NCBI RefSeq assembly: GCF_018263855.1
Contig: NZ_CP073318.1
Location: 6,696,001-6,760,000, forward strand
From: Kutzneria sp. CA-103260
GTDB taxonomy: Bacteria > Actinomycetota > Actinomycetes > Mycobacteriales > Pseudonocardiaceae
Direction of reading: 5' to 3'
DNA length: 64,000 nucleotides
Shown here: positions 35,631-43,514 of the stretch, in pieces
How positions within the stretch are numbered: position 1 is the stretch's first letter
Layout of the letters: every line of letters begins with the position of its first letter
Notes under the pieces: generated by a model
Seen by the model: the letters and a program-made list of their open reading frames with translations, nothing else
The model's database searches: none
What the model was told of the DNA's origin: nothing
Made by a program: the position numbers and the translations under genes

Positions 35631-36725
35631 GTGACCACGAACGTCAGCCGCGACCAGGTCCTGTGGTACCGCGTCCGCCAGCACGGTCTGCTCCGCGACA
35701 GCGAACAGCCGGACGTGCTGGACATCGGCCTTCAGGACACCCAGATGGGCTCCGCCCAGCTGGCACTGGCCGCCCGCACCACCGGGCCGGTCAGTCTCGA
35801 CGGGTACGAGCTGGGATGGACGCTCCGCGGCGCGCCGTACCACCACCGCCCTGGCGAACTGCGCCGCCTGGCCGGCGAACTGTGGCCGTGGAGCGACACC
35901 GACGCGCGGGCCCGGCTGATGTGGCAGAAGTCCCGGACAGTGACCGACGGACTGACCGCGACGGAGACGTACCGGCTGATCGCCGAATCGATGCGCGAGG
36001 TCGTCACCAAGCCGATGACCAAGGGCGCGGCCAGTGCCGAGGTCACCAAGCTGATGCCGCCCGGCATGCTCAAGGCCTGCCCGGCGTGCAAATCGACACA
36101 TATATATGAGCAGCCGTTCCGACTCGCCGCGCTGCCCGGTGGCCTGCGGTTGCGCACCGGCGAGAACGGTTTGCTGCTGGAGCCGCTGCCCAAGCGCGGT
36201 TCGATTCCGACGAAATCCACCAATCCGCACGGGCTGGTGCACCGCTACCTCCGCTTCCTCGGGCCGGCGACGCCCGCCGAGGTGGCGAAGTGGCTCGACA
36301 CGTCGACGGCCAACGTGCGCGAGATCTGGCCCGACGACCTCGCCGAGGTGACCGTCGACGGTCGACGCGCGTGGTTGCCGAAGACCAATGTCGACGAACT
36401 TCTCGATTGCGACCGAGTTGAGCTCGTTCGCCTGCTGCCGGCGATGGACCCGTTCCTCCAGGCCCGCGACCACGACCTGCTTGTGCCGGACAAGGCGGAG
36501 CAGAAGGCGCTGTGGACCATCCTCCGCAATCCCGGTGCGCTGCTGGTCGACGGTCAGATCGGCGGAATGTGGCGGGCGAGGCTGGCCGGCCGCAAGAGCC
36601 TGGAGGTCACCGTCACCCTGTTCGACACCGAGATGGATCCGTCGATGCGCGATGACGTGCAGGCCGAGGCCGAGCGGATCGCCGAGGTCCGCGGAGTGCC
36701 GGCGGTGGTCGTCCGCTACGCCTGA
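35631..36725 (+). CDS. Winged-helix DNA glycosylase-like protein (AlkZ/DUF1006 type)
   Basis: A 364-residue protein of the HTH_42 group, whose characterised members (AlkZ, YcaQ) excise alkylated or crosslinked bases. It starts VSRDQVLWYRVRQHGL, and the segment LQDTQMG is where AlkZ-type proteins carry the catalytic QxQ-like motif; here it reads QDTQ, so activity is uncertain. Winged-helix elements follow (TNPHGLVHRYLRFLGPATPAEVAKWLDTS) and the family end LLPAMDPFLQARDHDLLVPD is present. The start is GTG 35631. The 246-bp region upstream is less GC-rich and probably holds the promoter. Confidence 0.85.
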   Translation: MTTNVSRDQVLWYRVRQHGLLRDSEQPDVLDIGLQDTQMGSAQLALAARTTGPVSLDGYELGWTLRGAPYHHRPGELRRLAGELWPWSDTDARARLMWQKSRTVTDGLTATETYRLIAESMREVVTKPMTKGAASAEVTKLMPPGMLKACPACKSTHIYEQPFRLAALPGGLRLRTGENGLLLEPLPKRGSIPTKSTNPHGLVHRYLRFLGPATPAEVAKWLDTSTANVREIWPDDLAEVTVDGRRAWLPKTNVDELLDCDRVELVRLLPAMDPFLQARDHDLLVPDKAEQKALWTILRNPGALLVDGQIGGMWRARLAGRKSLEVTVTLFDTEMDPSMRDDVQAEAERIAEVRGVPAVVVRYA

Positions 36726-36740
36726 CCCACAATGCGGGGT

Positions 36741-37733
36741 ATGCGCGCGAGCCGGTTGCTGTCCACTCTGCTGCTGTTGCAGACCAGGGGCCGGATGACC
36801 GCGCAGGAGCTCGCCGACGAACTCGAGGTTTCCGTCCGAACCGTCTACCGCGACATCGAGTCCCTGTCCGTCGCCGGCGTGCCCGTGTACGCCGACCGCG
36901 GGCCGACCGGCGGTTACCAGCTGCTCGACGGTTACCGGACCCGGCTGACCGGGCTCACCACCGACGAGGCCGACTCCCTGTTCCTGGCCGGTATGCCCGG
37001 GCCCGCCGCCGAGCTGGGGCTCGGCACGGTGGTGGCGACCGCCGAGCTGAAGATGCTCGCCGCCCTGCCGCCCGACCTGCGGGCGCGGGCCAGCCGCATC
37101 CGCGAGCGGTTCCACCTCGACGCGCCCGGCTGGCTCCGCGACGCCGACGAAGTCCCCTTTCTCGCCGAAATCGCCGATTCCGTCTGGAACGAGCGTCTGG
37201 TCGAGATCCGCTACCGCCGCTGGAAGACACCCCGCGAGGTCACCTGCCGCCTCGCCCCGCTCGGCGTCGTGCTCAAGGCCGGCACCTGGTACCTCGTCGC
37301 TCTGGCCGGCGACGACCTGCGCACCTTCCGGGTGTCGAAGGTGCTCGCCGTGCAGACCCTCGACGAGCGTTTCGACCGGCCCGCCGACTTCGACCTCGCC
37401 GACTACTGGCAGGACTGGGCCGGCCAGTTCGAGGTGCGGATGCGCGGCCAGCGCGCCCGCGTGCGCCTGTCACCCGATGGTGTGCGCATGCTGCCGTACT
37501 TCCTCGGCCGCCAGGTCGCCGACCTCGTCACCGCCACCCTGTCCGAACCGGATCCCGCCGGCTGGGTCGAGGCGGTCGTCCCCATCGAGACCGTCCGCCA
37601 CGCCCACGGCGAATTCCTCCGCTTCGGCGCCGAAGTCGAGGTTCTCGATCCCGGCGAACTTCGAGAGATGGTCGCCACCAGCGTCGGCAAACTGGCCTGG
37701 ATCTACGGCGCACGACCGGACCAGCCGGAGTAA
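36741..37733 (+). CDS. HTH/WYL-domain transcriptional regulator (YafY/DeoR-like)
   Basis: A 330-residue regulator. The N-terminal helix-turn-helix is RASRLLSTLLLLQTRGRMTAQELADELEVSVRTVYRDIESLS, followed by GGYQLLDGYRTRLTGLT, the standard actinobacterial opening. The middle WYL domain (residues about 140-215) contains WNERLVEIRYRRW and LGVVLKAGTWYLVAL, which in relatives bind a nucleotide or oligonucleotide ligand. The C-terminal WCX part follows. Two in-frame ATGs (36732, 36741) are possible; 36741 gives the family start. It lies 15 bp after the AlkZ-like gene, so the two may form an operon, which would fit a DNA-damage response. Confidence 0.92.
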   Translation: MRASRLLSTLLLLQTRGRMTAQELADELEVSVRTVYRDIESLSVAGVPVYADRGPTGGYQLLDGYRTRLTGLTTDEADSLFLAGMPGPAAELGLGTVVATAELKMLAALPPDLRARASRIRERFHLDAPGWLRDADEVPFLAEIADSVWNERLVEIRYRRWKTPREVTCRLAPLGVVLKAGTWYLVALAGDDLRTFRVSKVLAVQTLDERFDRPADFDLADYWQDWAGQFEVRMRGQRARVRLSPDGVRMLPYFLGRQVADLVTATLSEPDPAGWVEAVVPIETVRHAHGEFLRFGAEVEVLDPGELREMVATSVGKLAWIYGARPDQPE

Positions 37734-37960
37734 CCGCCTCCTGGGCCTCGGCAGATCTCCCACCCGGCAGAAGCCTCGACCCGCATCGGGGTCCACCCAG
37801 TAAGCGAATACCTAATCCGTTTCCAGCCAAGCTCCCAGCAGAAGCACCGAAGCGTGAGGCTGCGACTCGATGCGGAAGCTCCCGGAACGGCGAGGCTTCG
37901 GCTCACGATGGAGCGGCCGAACGCCACAGGTGATGAACGAACCGCCACGGCCGCCGGACG

Positions 37961-38710
37961 CTAGGGATCGCGGCGGATCCGGCCGGAGTAGTGCGCCTCA
38001 AGGGCCTTGTTGTGGTCGTCACCGCCCGGGACGTTCGCGGACAGGTACACCGGCGGCTTGGTGCCGGCCGAGAGCAGGCGGGCGCAGGCGTCGGCCAGCA
38101 TCATCTGGGCGGCGAACGCGGCGGTGATCGACGAGATCGCACACGCCTGTCCGCCGCCGGGCATGGGGAGCAGGGTGTCGCCCATCGGCCCGCAGTTGTC
38201 GATGACAACGTCGGCATAGTCGTGCAGGTGATTGCCAGACGGATGCCGTGACTCGACCGCGGTGGCGTGGGCCAGCGACGTGAAGGCGATCAGCCGGTGG
38301 CCCCGCTCCTTGACGAGAGAGGCCATTTCGACGGTCGAGCCGTTTCCGCCGGAATTGGACGCGATGACGAACAGGTCGTTCTCGCCCGGCGCAGCGAGGT
38401 CGTACACGCGGTGCGCGATCGCCGGCTCGCGTTCGGTGTGCGGACCGAGCGAGTCGGCCGGGTCGCCGCCGTAGGTGACGACGTCGCGCAAGGCCAGCCG
38501 GTTGGTCGGGATCAGGCCGCCGGCCCGGCCGGCGATCTCCATCACCAGGCCCTGCGAGTGGCCGGTGCCGAACGCCTGGACCACGCCGTCGGCGAGCACG
38601 CAGTCGGCCACTAAGACGGCGGCCGCCGCGATCGCGTCGCGCTGGGTGGTGACCAGCTGGTCGATCAGGTCCTTGGCCGCCGCGACGAACTCGTCCTGGC
38701 CGATCGACAT
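37961..38710 (-). CDS. SIS-domain protein (UPF0309 type)
   Basis: A 249-residue sugar-isomerase-fold protein. The phosphosugar-binding motifs are visible: FGTGHSQGLVMEIAGRAGG near residue 50 and VIASNSGGNGSTVEMA, the Ser-rich SIS loop. It resembles UPF0309 proteins that sit next to amino-sugar catabolic genes elsewhere. No such neighbours occur here. ATG 38710 is chosen over GTG 38719 because GAGGGAG is then eight bases upstream. Before it, 37734-37960 is a convergent gap with no gene; a repeated AAGCTCCC string (37829, 37877) is the only feature I see there. Confidence 0.9.
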   Translation of the reverse strand: MSIGQDEFVAAAKDLIDQLVTTQRDAIAAAAVLVADCVLADGVVQAFGTGHSQGLVMEIAGRAGGLIPTNRLALRDVVTYGGDPADSLGPHTEREPAIAHRVYDLAAPGENDLFVIASNSGGNGSTVEMASLVKERGHRLIAFTSLAHATAVESRHPSGNHLHDYADVVIDNCGPMGDTLLPMPGGGQACAISSITAAFAAQMMLADACARLLSAGTKPPVYLSANVPGGDDHNKALEAHYSGRIRRDP

Positions 38711-38790
38711 CCGCCACACTCCCTCGTTAGCGACTTTCCATATCAGCCACCATCACGTTAACGGCAAACCGAGGCTGGGGCACGACTGCA

Positions 38791-39336
38791 TCAGAGGTAC
38801 AACAGCGCGTTGACGGCGGCGGTCGCCAGTGCCGCGCCGCCACGTTCACCCCGATTGGTCAGCGCGGGCACCTCCGACTCACGGACCGCCCGCTTGGCCT
38901 CGACGGCCCCGACGAACCCGGCCGGCAGCGCGATGACCAACGCCGGCCGGATCTCGCCCGAACGGCAGCGCGCGACGAGTTCGGTGACGATCGACACGTC
39001 CTGGCCGACCGCCCACACCGCACCGACTGGTGCTTTTCGCACGAACTCCGCAATTCCGCCGGCCGTCTCCGCGACGACTGCCGCGGGTCGGCTGGTGATG
39101 CCGACGGCCACCATCCGGACATCGGCGATCACCGGCGCGCCGTCGACGAGCGCCTGCCGGCCCGCGGCCAGCGCCTGCTCGTCGACCAGCAGATCACCAG
39201 CCCAGGTCGGGTCGGCCGTGGTGTGCACGAGCCGTTCGACCACAGCCCGGGACAGCGGCCCCAGGCCCGTGGTGTCGACACGTCGGCGGAGGATTTCGTA
39301 CGACTCCGACTCGATCGGATGAGGCACTCGCGGCAC
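38791..39336 (-). CDS. cobH: Precorrin-8X methylmutase-like protein (CobH/CbiC), shortened
   Basis: A 181-residue CobH/CbiC family protein, which shifts a methyl group from C-11 to C-12 to form hydrogenobyrinate. The substrate-site His lies in VERLVHTTADPTW, and the family core is present (APVIADVRMVAVGI, ALVIALPAGFVGAVEAKRAV, RGERGGAALATAAVNALLYL). It is about 25 residues shorter than M. tuberculosis CobH. The usually conserved GNAPTAL loop reads GQDVSIV, so activity should be tested. GTG 39336 has AGGGGAAG seven bases upstream. It is transcribed away from the riboswitch, so its control must differ from cobM. Confidence 0.85.
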   Translation of the reverse strand: MPRVPHPIESESYEILRRRVDTTGLGPLSRAVVERLVHTTADPTWAGDLLVDEQALAAGRQALVDGAPVIADVRMVAVGITSRPAAVVAETAGGIAEFVRKAPVGAVWAVGQDVSIVTELVARCRSGEIRPALVIALPAGFVGAVEAKRAVRESEVPALTNRGERGGAALATAAVNALLYL

Positions 39337-39393
39337 GTCCGGGCTTCCCCTCTGCTGGGTCGTTTCACACCGTAGTCGGCGGTGTCGGCACGC

Positions 39394-39581
39394 CGACGCG
39401 TCAGTTAACCTGCTCCGCGAGCGTGGTTACGGGAAGCCGGTGCGAATCCGGCGCGGTCCCGCCACTGTGACCGGGGAGTTGTCCCGCAGAGCTACAGCCA
39501 CTGGGCGCGAGCGCCTGGGAAGGCGCGGCGACGGCGGCGATCCGGGAGCCAGGAGACCGGCCACGCGACCGACACGCGTCG
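39394..39581 (+). ncRNA. Cobalamin riboswitch
   Basis: The conserved elements occur in order. P1 is CGACGCGT (39394-39401) pairing with ACGCGTCG (39574-39581). The GGTT...GGGAAGCCGGTGCGAATCC region starts near 39425. GCGGTCCCGCCACTGTGA (39453-39470) carries the GCCACTG core, and the B12 box AGCCAGGAGACCGGCC is at 39547-39562. The ribosome binding site of the following reading frame (GGAGGA, 39585-39590) lies directly after P1, which fits translational control: adenosylcobalamin binding would hide it and shut off the cob/cbi run. Confidence 0.95.
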
Positions 39582-39594
39582 CACGGAGGATGTG

Positions 39595-39636
39595 ATGGCT
39601 GGCATCGGGCTGCGCCCCGGGCGGTCCCCGCGGTGA
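39595..39636 (+). CDS. 13-residue leader ORF between riboswitch and cobM
   Basis: ATG 39595 starts MAGIGLRPGRSPR and stops at TGA 39634-39636. GGAGGA sits four bases before this ATG, right after riboswitch P1. The stop overlaps the cobM GTG by four bases (GTGA), and cobM itself has no ribosome binding site. cobM is therefore probably translated by ribosomes that finish this leader, which would pass riboswitch control on to cobM. A peptide product with its own function is not required. Confidence 0.65.
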   Translation: MAGIGLRPGRSPR

Positions 39637-40469
39637 TCACACCCGGGCTGATCTCTTTTGTCGGCGCCGGTCCCGGCGCCGCCGACCTGATGACCTTCCG
39701 CGGCGCCGACCGGCTGGCCAGGGCCGACATCGTGGTGTGGGCGTCGTCGCTGGTGCCGGCCGAGGTGCTGGAGCACGCGAATCCCGCGGCCGAGCGGCAC
39801 GACTCCGCCGGCATGACGCTGGAGGACGTGCTCAAGGTCTACGCCGACCACCCGGAGGCGGCCGTCGTCCGGCTGCATTCCGGCGATCCGACCGTGTACG
39901 GCGCGATCGGCGAGCAGATCGAATGGTGTCGGCGGACCGGCCGGCCGTACGAGATCGTGCCGGGTGTCGGCTCACTCGGCGCCGCCGCGGCGGCGGTTGG
40001 TTGTGAACTGACTTCACCGACGGTTGCGCAGTCAATCGTGTTAACACGCCTCGCCGGCGGTCGGACGGCCGCGTCGATGCCGGACGGCGAAACGGTCGCC
40101 TCGTTCGCGTCCCATCGCACGACGATGGCCGTCTACCTCTCGACCCAGCGCCCCGAGCAGTTGCAGGCCGAGCTGCTCGCCGACGGCGACGGCTACTCCC
40201 CCGACACCCCGGCGGTCGTCGTCGCGAAGGCGACCTGGCCGGACGAGCGGATCGTCAGCACGACTGTCGGCGACCTCGCCGCCGAACTACGCGCATCCGG
40301 CATCCGGACGGCCGCGCTGGTGCTCGTCGGCGAAGCTCTCCGCGACGACCGCGAGGTTCAGCGCACCAAGTTGTACGACCCGGCCTACTCACACGGCTGC
40401 CGACGGCGGTCGGCCGAGGGCACCACGGAGGGCCGGCCGATTCCGGTGGAGAAGCGGAGGCTGCCATGA
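39633..40469 (+). CDS. cobM: Precorrin-4 C(11)-methyltransferase
   Basis: A 278-residue tetrapyrrole methylase that moves a methyl from SAM to C-11 of precorrin-4. It has the family opening FVGAGPGAADLMTFRGADRL, the second SAM motif VVRLHSGDPTVYGAIGEQ and the P-loop-like VPGVGSLGAAAAAVGCELT. The stretch LTRLAGGRT is the CobM-specific region. The start is GTG 39633, coupled to the leader ORF. The stop overlaps cobJ by four bases. It is controlled by the upstream cobalamin riboswitch. Confidence 0.96.
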   Translation: MITPGLISFVGAGPGAADLMTFRGADRLARADIVVWASSLVPAEVLEHANPAAERHDSAGMTLEDVLKVYADHPEAAVVRLHSGDPTVYGAIGEQIEWCRRTGRPYEIVPGVGSLGAAAAAVGCELTSPTVAQSIVLTRLAGGRTAASMPDGETVASFASHRTTMAVYLSTQRPEQLQAELLADGDGYSPDTPAVVVAKATWPDERIVSTTVGDLAAELRASGIRTAALVLVGEALRDDREVQRTKLYDPAYSHGCRRRSAEGTTEGRPIPVEKRRLP

Positions 40470-41236
40470 CCGGTGTGCTCACCATCGTCGGTCTCGGCCC
40501 CGGCGACGCACGACACCGCACGCCGGCCGCGACCGAGGCGATCGCCGATGCTGAGGCCGTCTACGGCTACTCCGCCTATATAGATGCGTGCGACGACCTC
40601 CTCCGGCCCGACCAGGTCGTCGTCCGCGGTCGGATGACCGAGGAGAAGTTGCGCGCCGAGCAGGCCGTCGACGATGCCGCCGGCGGCCGGCGGGTCGTGC
40701 TCGTGTCGTCGGGCGACGCCGGTGTGTACGGCATGGCGACGTTGGCGTTGAGCAATGCGTACGAAATCGAGGAAACCGTCCGCCCAGAGGTTCGCGTGCT
40801 GCCCGGCGTCACCGCGGCGCTCGCCGCCTCGGCGCTCGTCGGCGCTCCGCTCGCGCACGACTTCGCCTGCCTGACGCTGTCCGACCTGCTGACTCCGTGG
40901 GAGGAAGTGGAGCGCCGGCTCCGGGCCGTCGCCGACGCCGACCTGGCCATCGCGCTCTACAACCCCCGGTCCAAGGGCCGCCCTTGGCAGCTCGACCGGG
41001 CCCGCCAGGTCCTGCTCGAACGCCGCGCACCGGCCACGCCGGTCGCCCTCGTCGCCGACATCGCCCGGGACGGGCAGCGCGTCGAGCTGACCACGCTCGC
41101 CGACCTGGACTGCGACAAGGTCGGCATGACCACCACTGTGCTGGTCGGGTCGTCGACCACCCGGCGGTTCGGCGACTGGCTGGTGACGCCGCGGTCCGCG
41201 GCCGAGCGGGACGCGGTCGAACAGGATGCTGGGTGA
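40466..41236 (+). CDS. cobJ: Precorrin-3B C(17)-methyltransferase
   Basis: A 256-residue tetrapyrrole methylase that methylates C-17 and drives ring contraction. The motifs are VGLGPGDARHRTPAATEAI, GYSAYID, VLVSSGDAGVYGMATL, VLPGVTAALAASALVGAPLAHDF and the CobJ hallmark CLTLSDLLTPWEEVERRL followed by LYNPRSKGRPW. In M. tuberculosis CobI and CobJ are fused; here CobJ stands alone and CobI is not in the window. Start and stop overlap both neighbours (ATGA, GTGA). Confidence 0.96.
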   Translation: MTGVLTIVGLGPGDARHRTPAATEAIADAEAVYGYSAYIDACDDLLRPDQVVVRGRMTEEKLRAEQAVDDAAGGRRVVLVSSGDAGVYGMATLALSNAYEIEETVRPEVRVLPGVTAALAASALVGAPLAHDFACLTLSDLLTPWEEVERRLRAVADADLAIALYNPRSKGRPWQLDRARQVLLERRAPATPVALVADIARDGQRVELTTLADLDCDKVGMTTTVLVGSSTTRRFGDWLVTPRSAAERDAVEQDAG

Positions 41237-42015
41237 CCGTGCACCTGGTGGGCGCCGGCCCCGGTGATCCCGGTCTGCTCACCTGCCGCGCGGTCGAACT
41301 GCTCAAGTCCGCCGAAGTCGTCGTCTACGACCGCCCGTCGATGGCCGACATCGTCGCGATCGCGGATTCCACCGAAATCGCGCATTGCGTCGGAAAGGCG
41401 GGAAGTCGACCGGCGTGGCCGCAGGCCGACGTGAACCAGCTTCTCGTCGAACTCGGGCGGGCCGGCCGGAACGTGGTCCGGTTGAAGGCCGGCGACGCGT
41501 TCGTGGTCTCCCGCGGCGGTGAGGAGGCCGTCGCACTCGCGGCCGCCGGCGTGCCGTTCGACGTCGTGCCCGGCGTCTCCGCCGCGCTCGCCGCCCCGGC
41601 GCTCGCCGGCATCCCGGTGATGGTCCGTCAGATCGCCACCACGCTGACCGTTGTCGCCGGCAACGACGACCCCGAGTACCACCAGCACATCGACTGGGAC
41701 GCCGTCGCCCGGGTCGGCGGCACCGTCGTCGTGCTCACCGGCCGGTCCGCATTGCGGGACATCGCCGCCAAGCTGATGGCCGGCGGCCTGCCGCCCGACA
41801 CCCCGGTCGCCGCGATCAGCGCCGCCAGCCGTCCGCACCAACGGACCGAGCTCGGCACGCTGGCGTCGCTGCCGAATACCCGCCTGCGGCCGCCGGTCAC
41901 CTTCGTGATCGGCGAGGTCGCGTCCCTCGACCTGCTGGGCAGTGGGGTCGCGGGCGCGCAGGCGGCCAACAGCGGAGCGAACGGACCGGTGGAGGGATCC
42001 CATGCACATTCCTGA
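41233..42015 (+). CDS. cobA: Uroporphyrinogen-III C-methyltransferase-like protein (CobA type)
   Basis: A 260-residue SUMT-family methylase, expected to convert uroporphyrinogen III to precorrin-2. The opening VHLVGAGPGDPGLLTCRAVELL, VVVYDRPS, GKAGSRPAWPQADVNQLLVELGR, VVPGVSAALAAPALAGIPVMVR and PDTPVAAISAASRPHQR are typical. The normally strict RLKGGDPFVFGRGGEE reads RLKAGDAFVVSRGGEE, with four changes in the SAM/substrate loop. It may be an altered-specificity paralogue, with the main SUMT elsewhere. GTG 41233 overlaps the cobJ stop. The end overlaps cbiM by 14 bases. Confidence 0.88.
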   Translation: MTVHLVGAGPGDPGLLTCRAVELLKSAEVVVYDRPSMADIVAIADSTEIAHCVGKAGSRPAWPQADVNQLLVELGRAGRNVVRLKAGDAFVVSRGGEEAVALAAAGVPFDVVPGVSAALAAPALAGIPVMVRQIATTLTVVAGNDDPEYHQHIDWDAVARVGGTVVVLTGRSALRDIAAKLMAGGLPPDTPVAAISAASRPHQRTELGTLASLPNTRLRPPVTFVIGEVASLDLLGSGVAGAQAANSGANGPVEGSHAHS

Positions 42016-42664
42016 CGGCTTCGTGAACGCGCCGGTTTCCATCGCGGGCGGGGTGGTGGCCGTTGCCGGGCTGGCGGTGTGCTCCCGGAACCTGGGACCG
42101 TCGCTGCGGGACCGGGACATCCCGCTGGCTGGGCTGGCTGCCGCCTTCTTCCTGGTGTTGGAGGCGCCGATCTTCCCGATCGGGGTGGGCACGGGCGGCC
42201 ATCTGCTGGGCGGCACGCTGGCGGTGGCGCTGCTGGGCCCCTGGCTGGGACCGGTGGTGATCTCGGTAGTCCTGGCGGTGCAAGCGCTGTTCGCGGGTGA
42301 CGGGGGTGTGACGGCGCTGGGGGTGAACGCGGTCAACATGGCCTTGATCCCGGCGGTCGTCGGCTATCCGCTGATCCTCGGTCTGCGCAAACTCCTGCCC
42401 CGCACCAAAACCTGGGTAGCTGTCAGCTGTGGGGTGGCGGGTTTCGTGTCGGTGGTGGCGGGATCGGTGCTCTACAGCCTGGAATACGCGATGGGCGGTG
42501 CCACGTCAGTGCCGGCCGGCACGGTGGCGGTGACGACGATCGGCACCTACTCGGTGATCGCGGTGTTCGAGGGCCTGGTGACGGGGCTCATCGTGGCGGC
42601 GCTGCTGCGTCTGCGGCCGGACCTGGTCCGGGTGGGCCGGCATCTGACCCGGGCGAGCGCATGA
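42002..42664 (+). CDS. cbiM: Cobalt ECF transporter substrate-specific component CbiM
   Basis: A 220-residue membrane protein with six to seven helices that captures cobalt. The start matters: Met1-His2-Ile in MHIPDGF provides the N-terminal amine and His2 that coordinate the metal in CbiM/NikM. ATG 42002, with GGAGGG eight bases upstream, is therefore the only sensible start. Other conserved parts are FFLVLEAPIFPIGVGTGGHLLGGTL, VLAVQALFAGDGGVTALGVNAVNMALIP and the C-terminal helices. It works with CbiQ and the CbiO domain of the fusion protein. No cbiN follows. Confidence 0.95.
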   Translation: MHIPDGFVNAPVSIAGGVVAVAGLAVCSRNLGPSLRDRDIPLAGLAAAFFLVLEAPIFPIGVGTGGHLLGGTLAVALLGPWLGPVVISVVLAVQALFAGDGGVTALGVNAVNMALIPAVVGYPLILGLRKLLPRTKTWVAVSCGVAGFVSVVAGSVLYSLEYAMGGATSVPAGTVAVTTIGTYSVIAVFEGLVTGLIVAALLRLRPDLVRVGRHLTRASA

Positions 42665-42737
42665 GCGAGCTTGCGAGCGAGTCATTCAACGCAGAGCGTC
42701 CGCGAACGCGGACACCGAGCGCTAGCGAGGTGTCGCA
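42665..42737. repeat. REP-like palindromic extragenic sequence between cbiM and cbiQ
   Basis: This short gap is packed with symmetric strings: a direct pair GCGAGC-TT-GCGAGC (about 42664-42677), a perfect hairpin GTCCGCG-aa-CGCGGAC (42698-42713), and ACACC...GGTGT arms at its right end. It resembles the short palindromic elements scattered between actinomycete genes, and it is the only wide spacing in an otherwise overlapping operon. It may tune mRNA stability between cbiM and cbiQ. Confidence 0.5.
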
Positions 42738-43514
42738 GTGAGCGGAGCCGCCCACAATCCAGGCGCGGACCTGCTGATCCCGGCGGACACGCCGCTGCAC
42801 CGAGCGGCCCCGCAGTGCAAGGTGGCGGCGACGGCGCTGTGCATCCTGTTGGTGGCCTGCACGCCGCGCGACATCTTCTGGCCGTATCTCGGGTACGGCC
42901 TGGTGCTGGCGGCCGCCGCGTATACCGCGCAGATCCCGGCGACGACATTGCTGCGGCGGCTGGTGGTGGAGATCCCGTTCGTGTTCTTCGTGGTGGTGCT
43001 GCCGTTTCTCGCTACCGGCCCGGAAGTCCATGTCCTGGGTGTCCCGCTGTCGATCGCCGGCCTCGAGTCGGGGGCCTCGATCGTGTTGAAGGCGAGTTTC
43101 GGCCTGCTGGCCACCGGGGTGCTGGCGGCCACGACCCCACTGCCGGAGGTGATCACCGGCCTGGAGCGGCTCCGGGTGCCGAGGATCTTCACGGCGGTGG
43201 CGTCGTTCATGATCCGGTACGTCGAGGTGCTCAACTCCGAGCTCAACCGCCTGCGCACCGCCCGCGCCTGCCGTGGCGGGGATCCGCGCTGGCTGTGGCA
43301 GGCGAGGGACACGGCGATGTGTGTCGGAGCGTTGTTCGTCCGGGCCTTCGAACGCGGCGAGCGGGTCTATCTGGCCATGGCGTCGCGCGGTTACGAGGGA
43401 TCGCTGCCGACGACGTTGACCGGGCAGCCGGCGACCAGAGCGGCTTGGCTGGCTGCTTTCGCCCCACCGGCGGTTTTCGCCGCGCTGACCGCGACCGCGT
43501 GGGCGACGGCATGA
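42738..43514 (+). CDS. cbiQ: Cobalt ECF transporter transmembrane component CbiQ
   Basis: A 258-residue T-component with about five helices. The N-terminus (NPGADLLIPADTPLHRAAPQCKVAAT) is the usual CbiQ/EcfT start. The coupling helices that contact the ATPase are present (RTARACRGG and ERVYLAMASRGYEG, the paired Ala-Arg-Gly motifs). It transmits ATP hydrolysis by CbiO to the cobalt carrier CbiM. It starts at GTG 42738 after a 73-bp palindromic gap, and its stop overlaps the chelatase-ATPase fusion (ATGA). Confidence 0.95.
   Translation: MSGAAHNPGADLLIPADTPLHRAAPQCKVAATALCILLVACTPRDIFWPYLGYGLVLAAAAYTAQIPATTLLRRLVVEIPFVFFVVVLPFLATGPEVHVLGVPLSIAGLESGASIVLKASFGLLATGVLAATTPLPEVITGLERLRVPRIFTAVASFMIRYVEVLNSELNRLRTARACRGGDPRWLWQARDTAMCVGALFVRAFERGERVYLAMASRGYEGSLPTTLTGQPATRAAWLAAFAPPAVFAALTATAWATA

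Noticed and set aside
42671..43510. N-terminal extension of the CbiX-CbiO frame across cbiQ
   Set aside because: This part is an alternative frame of cbiQ; the chelatase starts at ATG 43511, overlapping the cbiQ stop.
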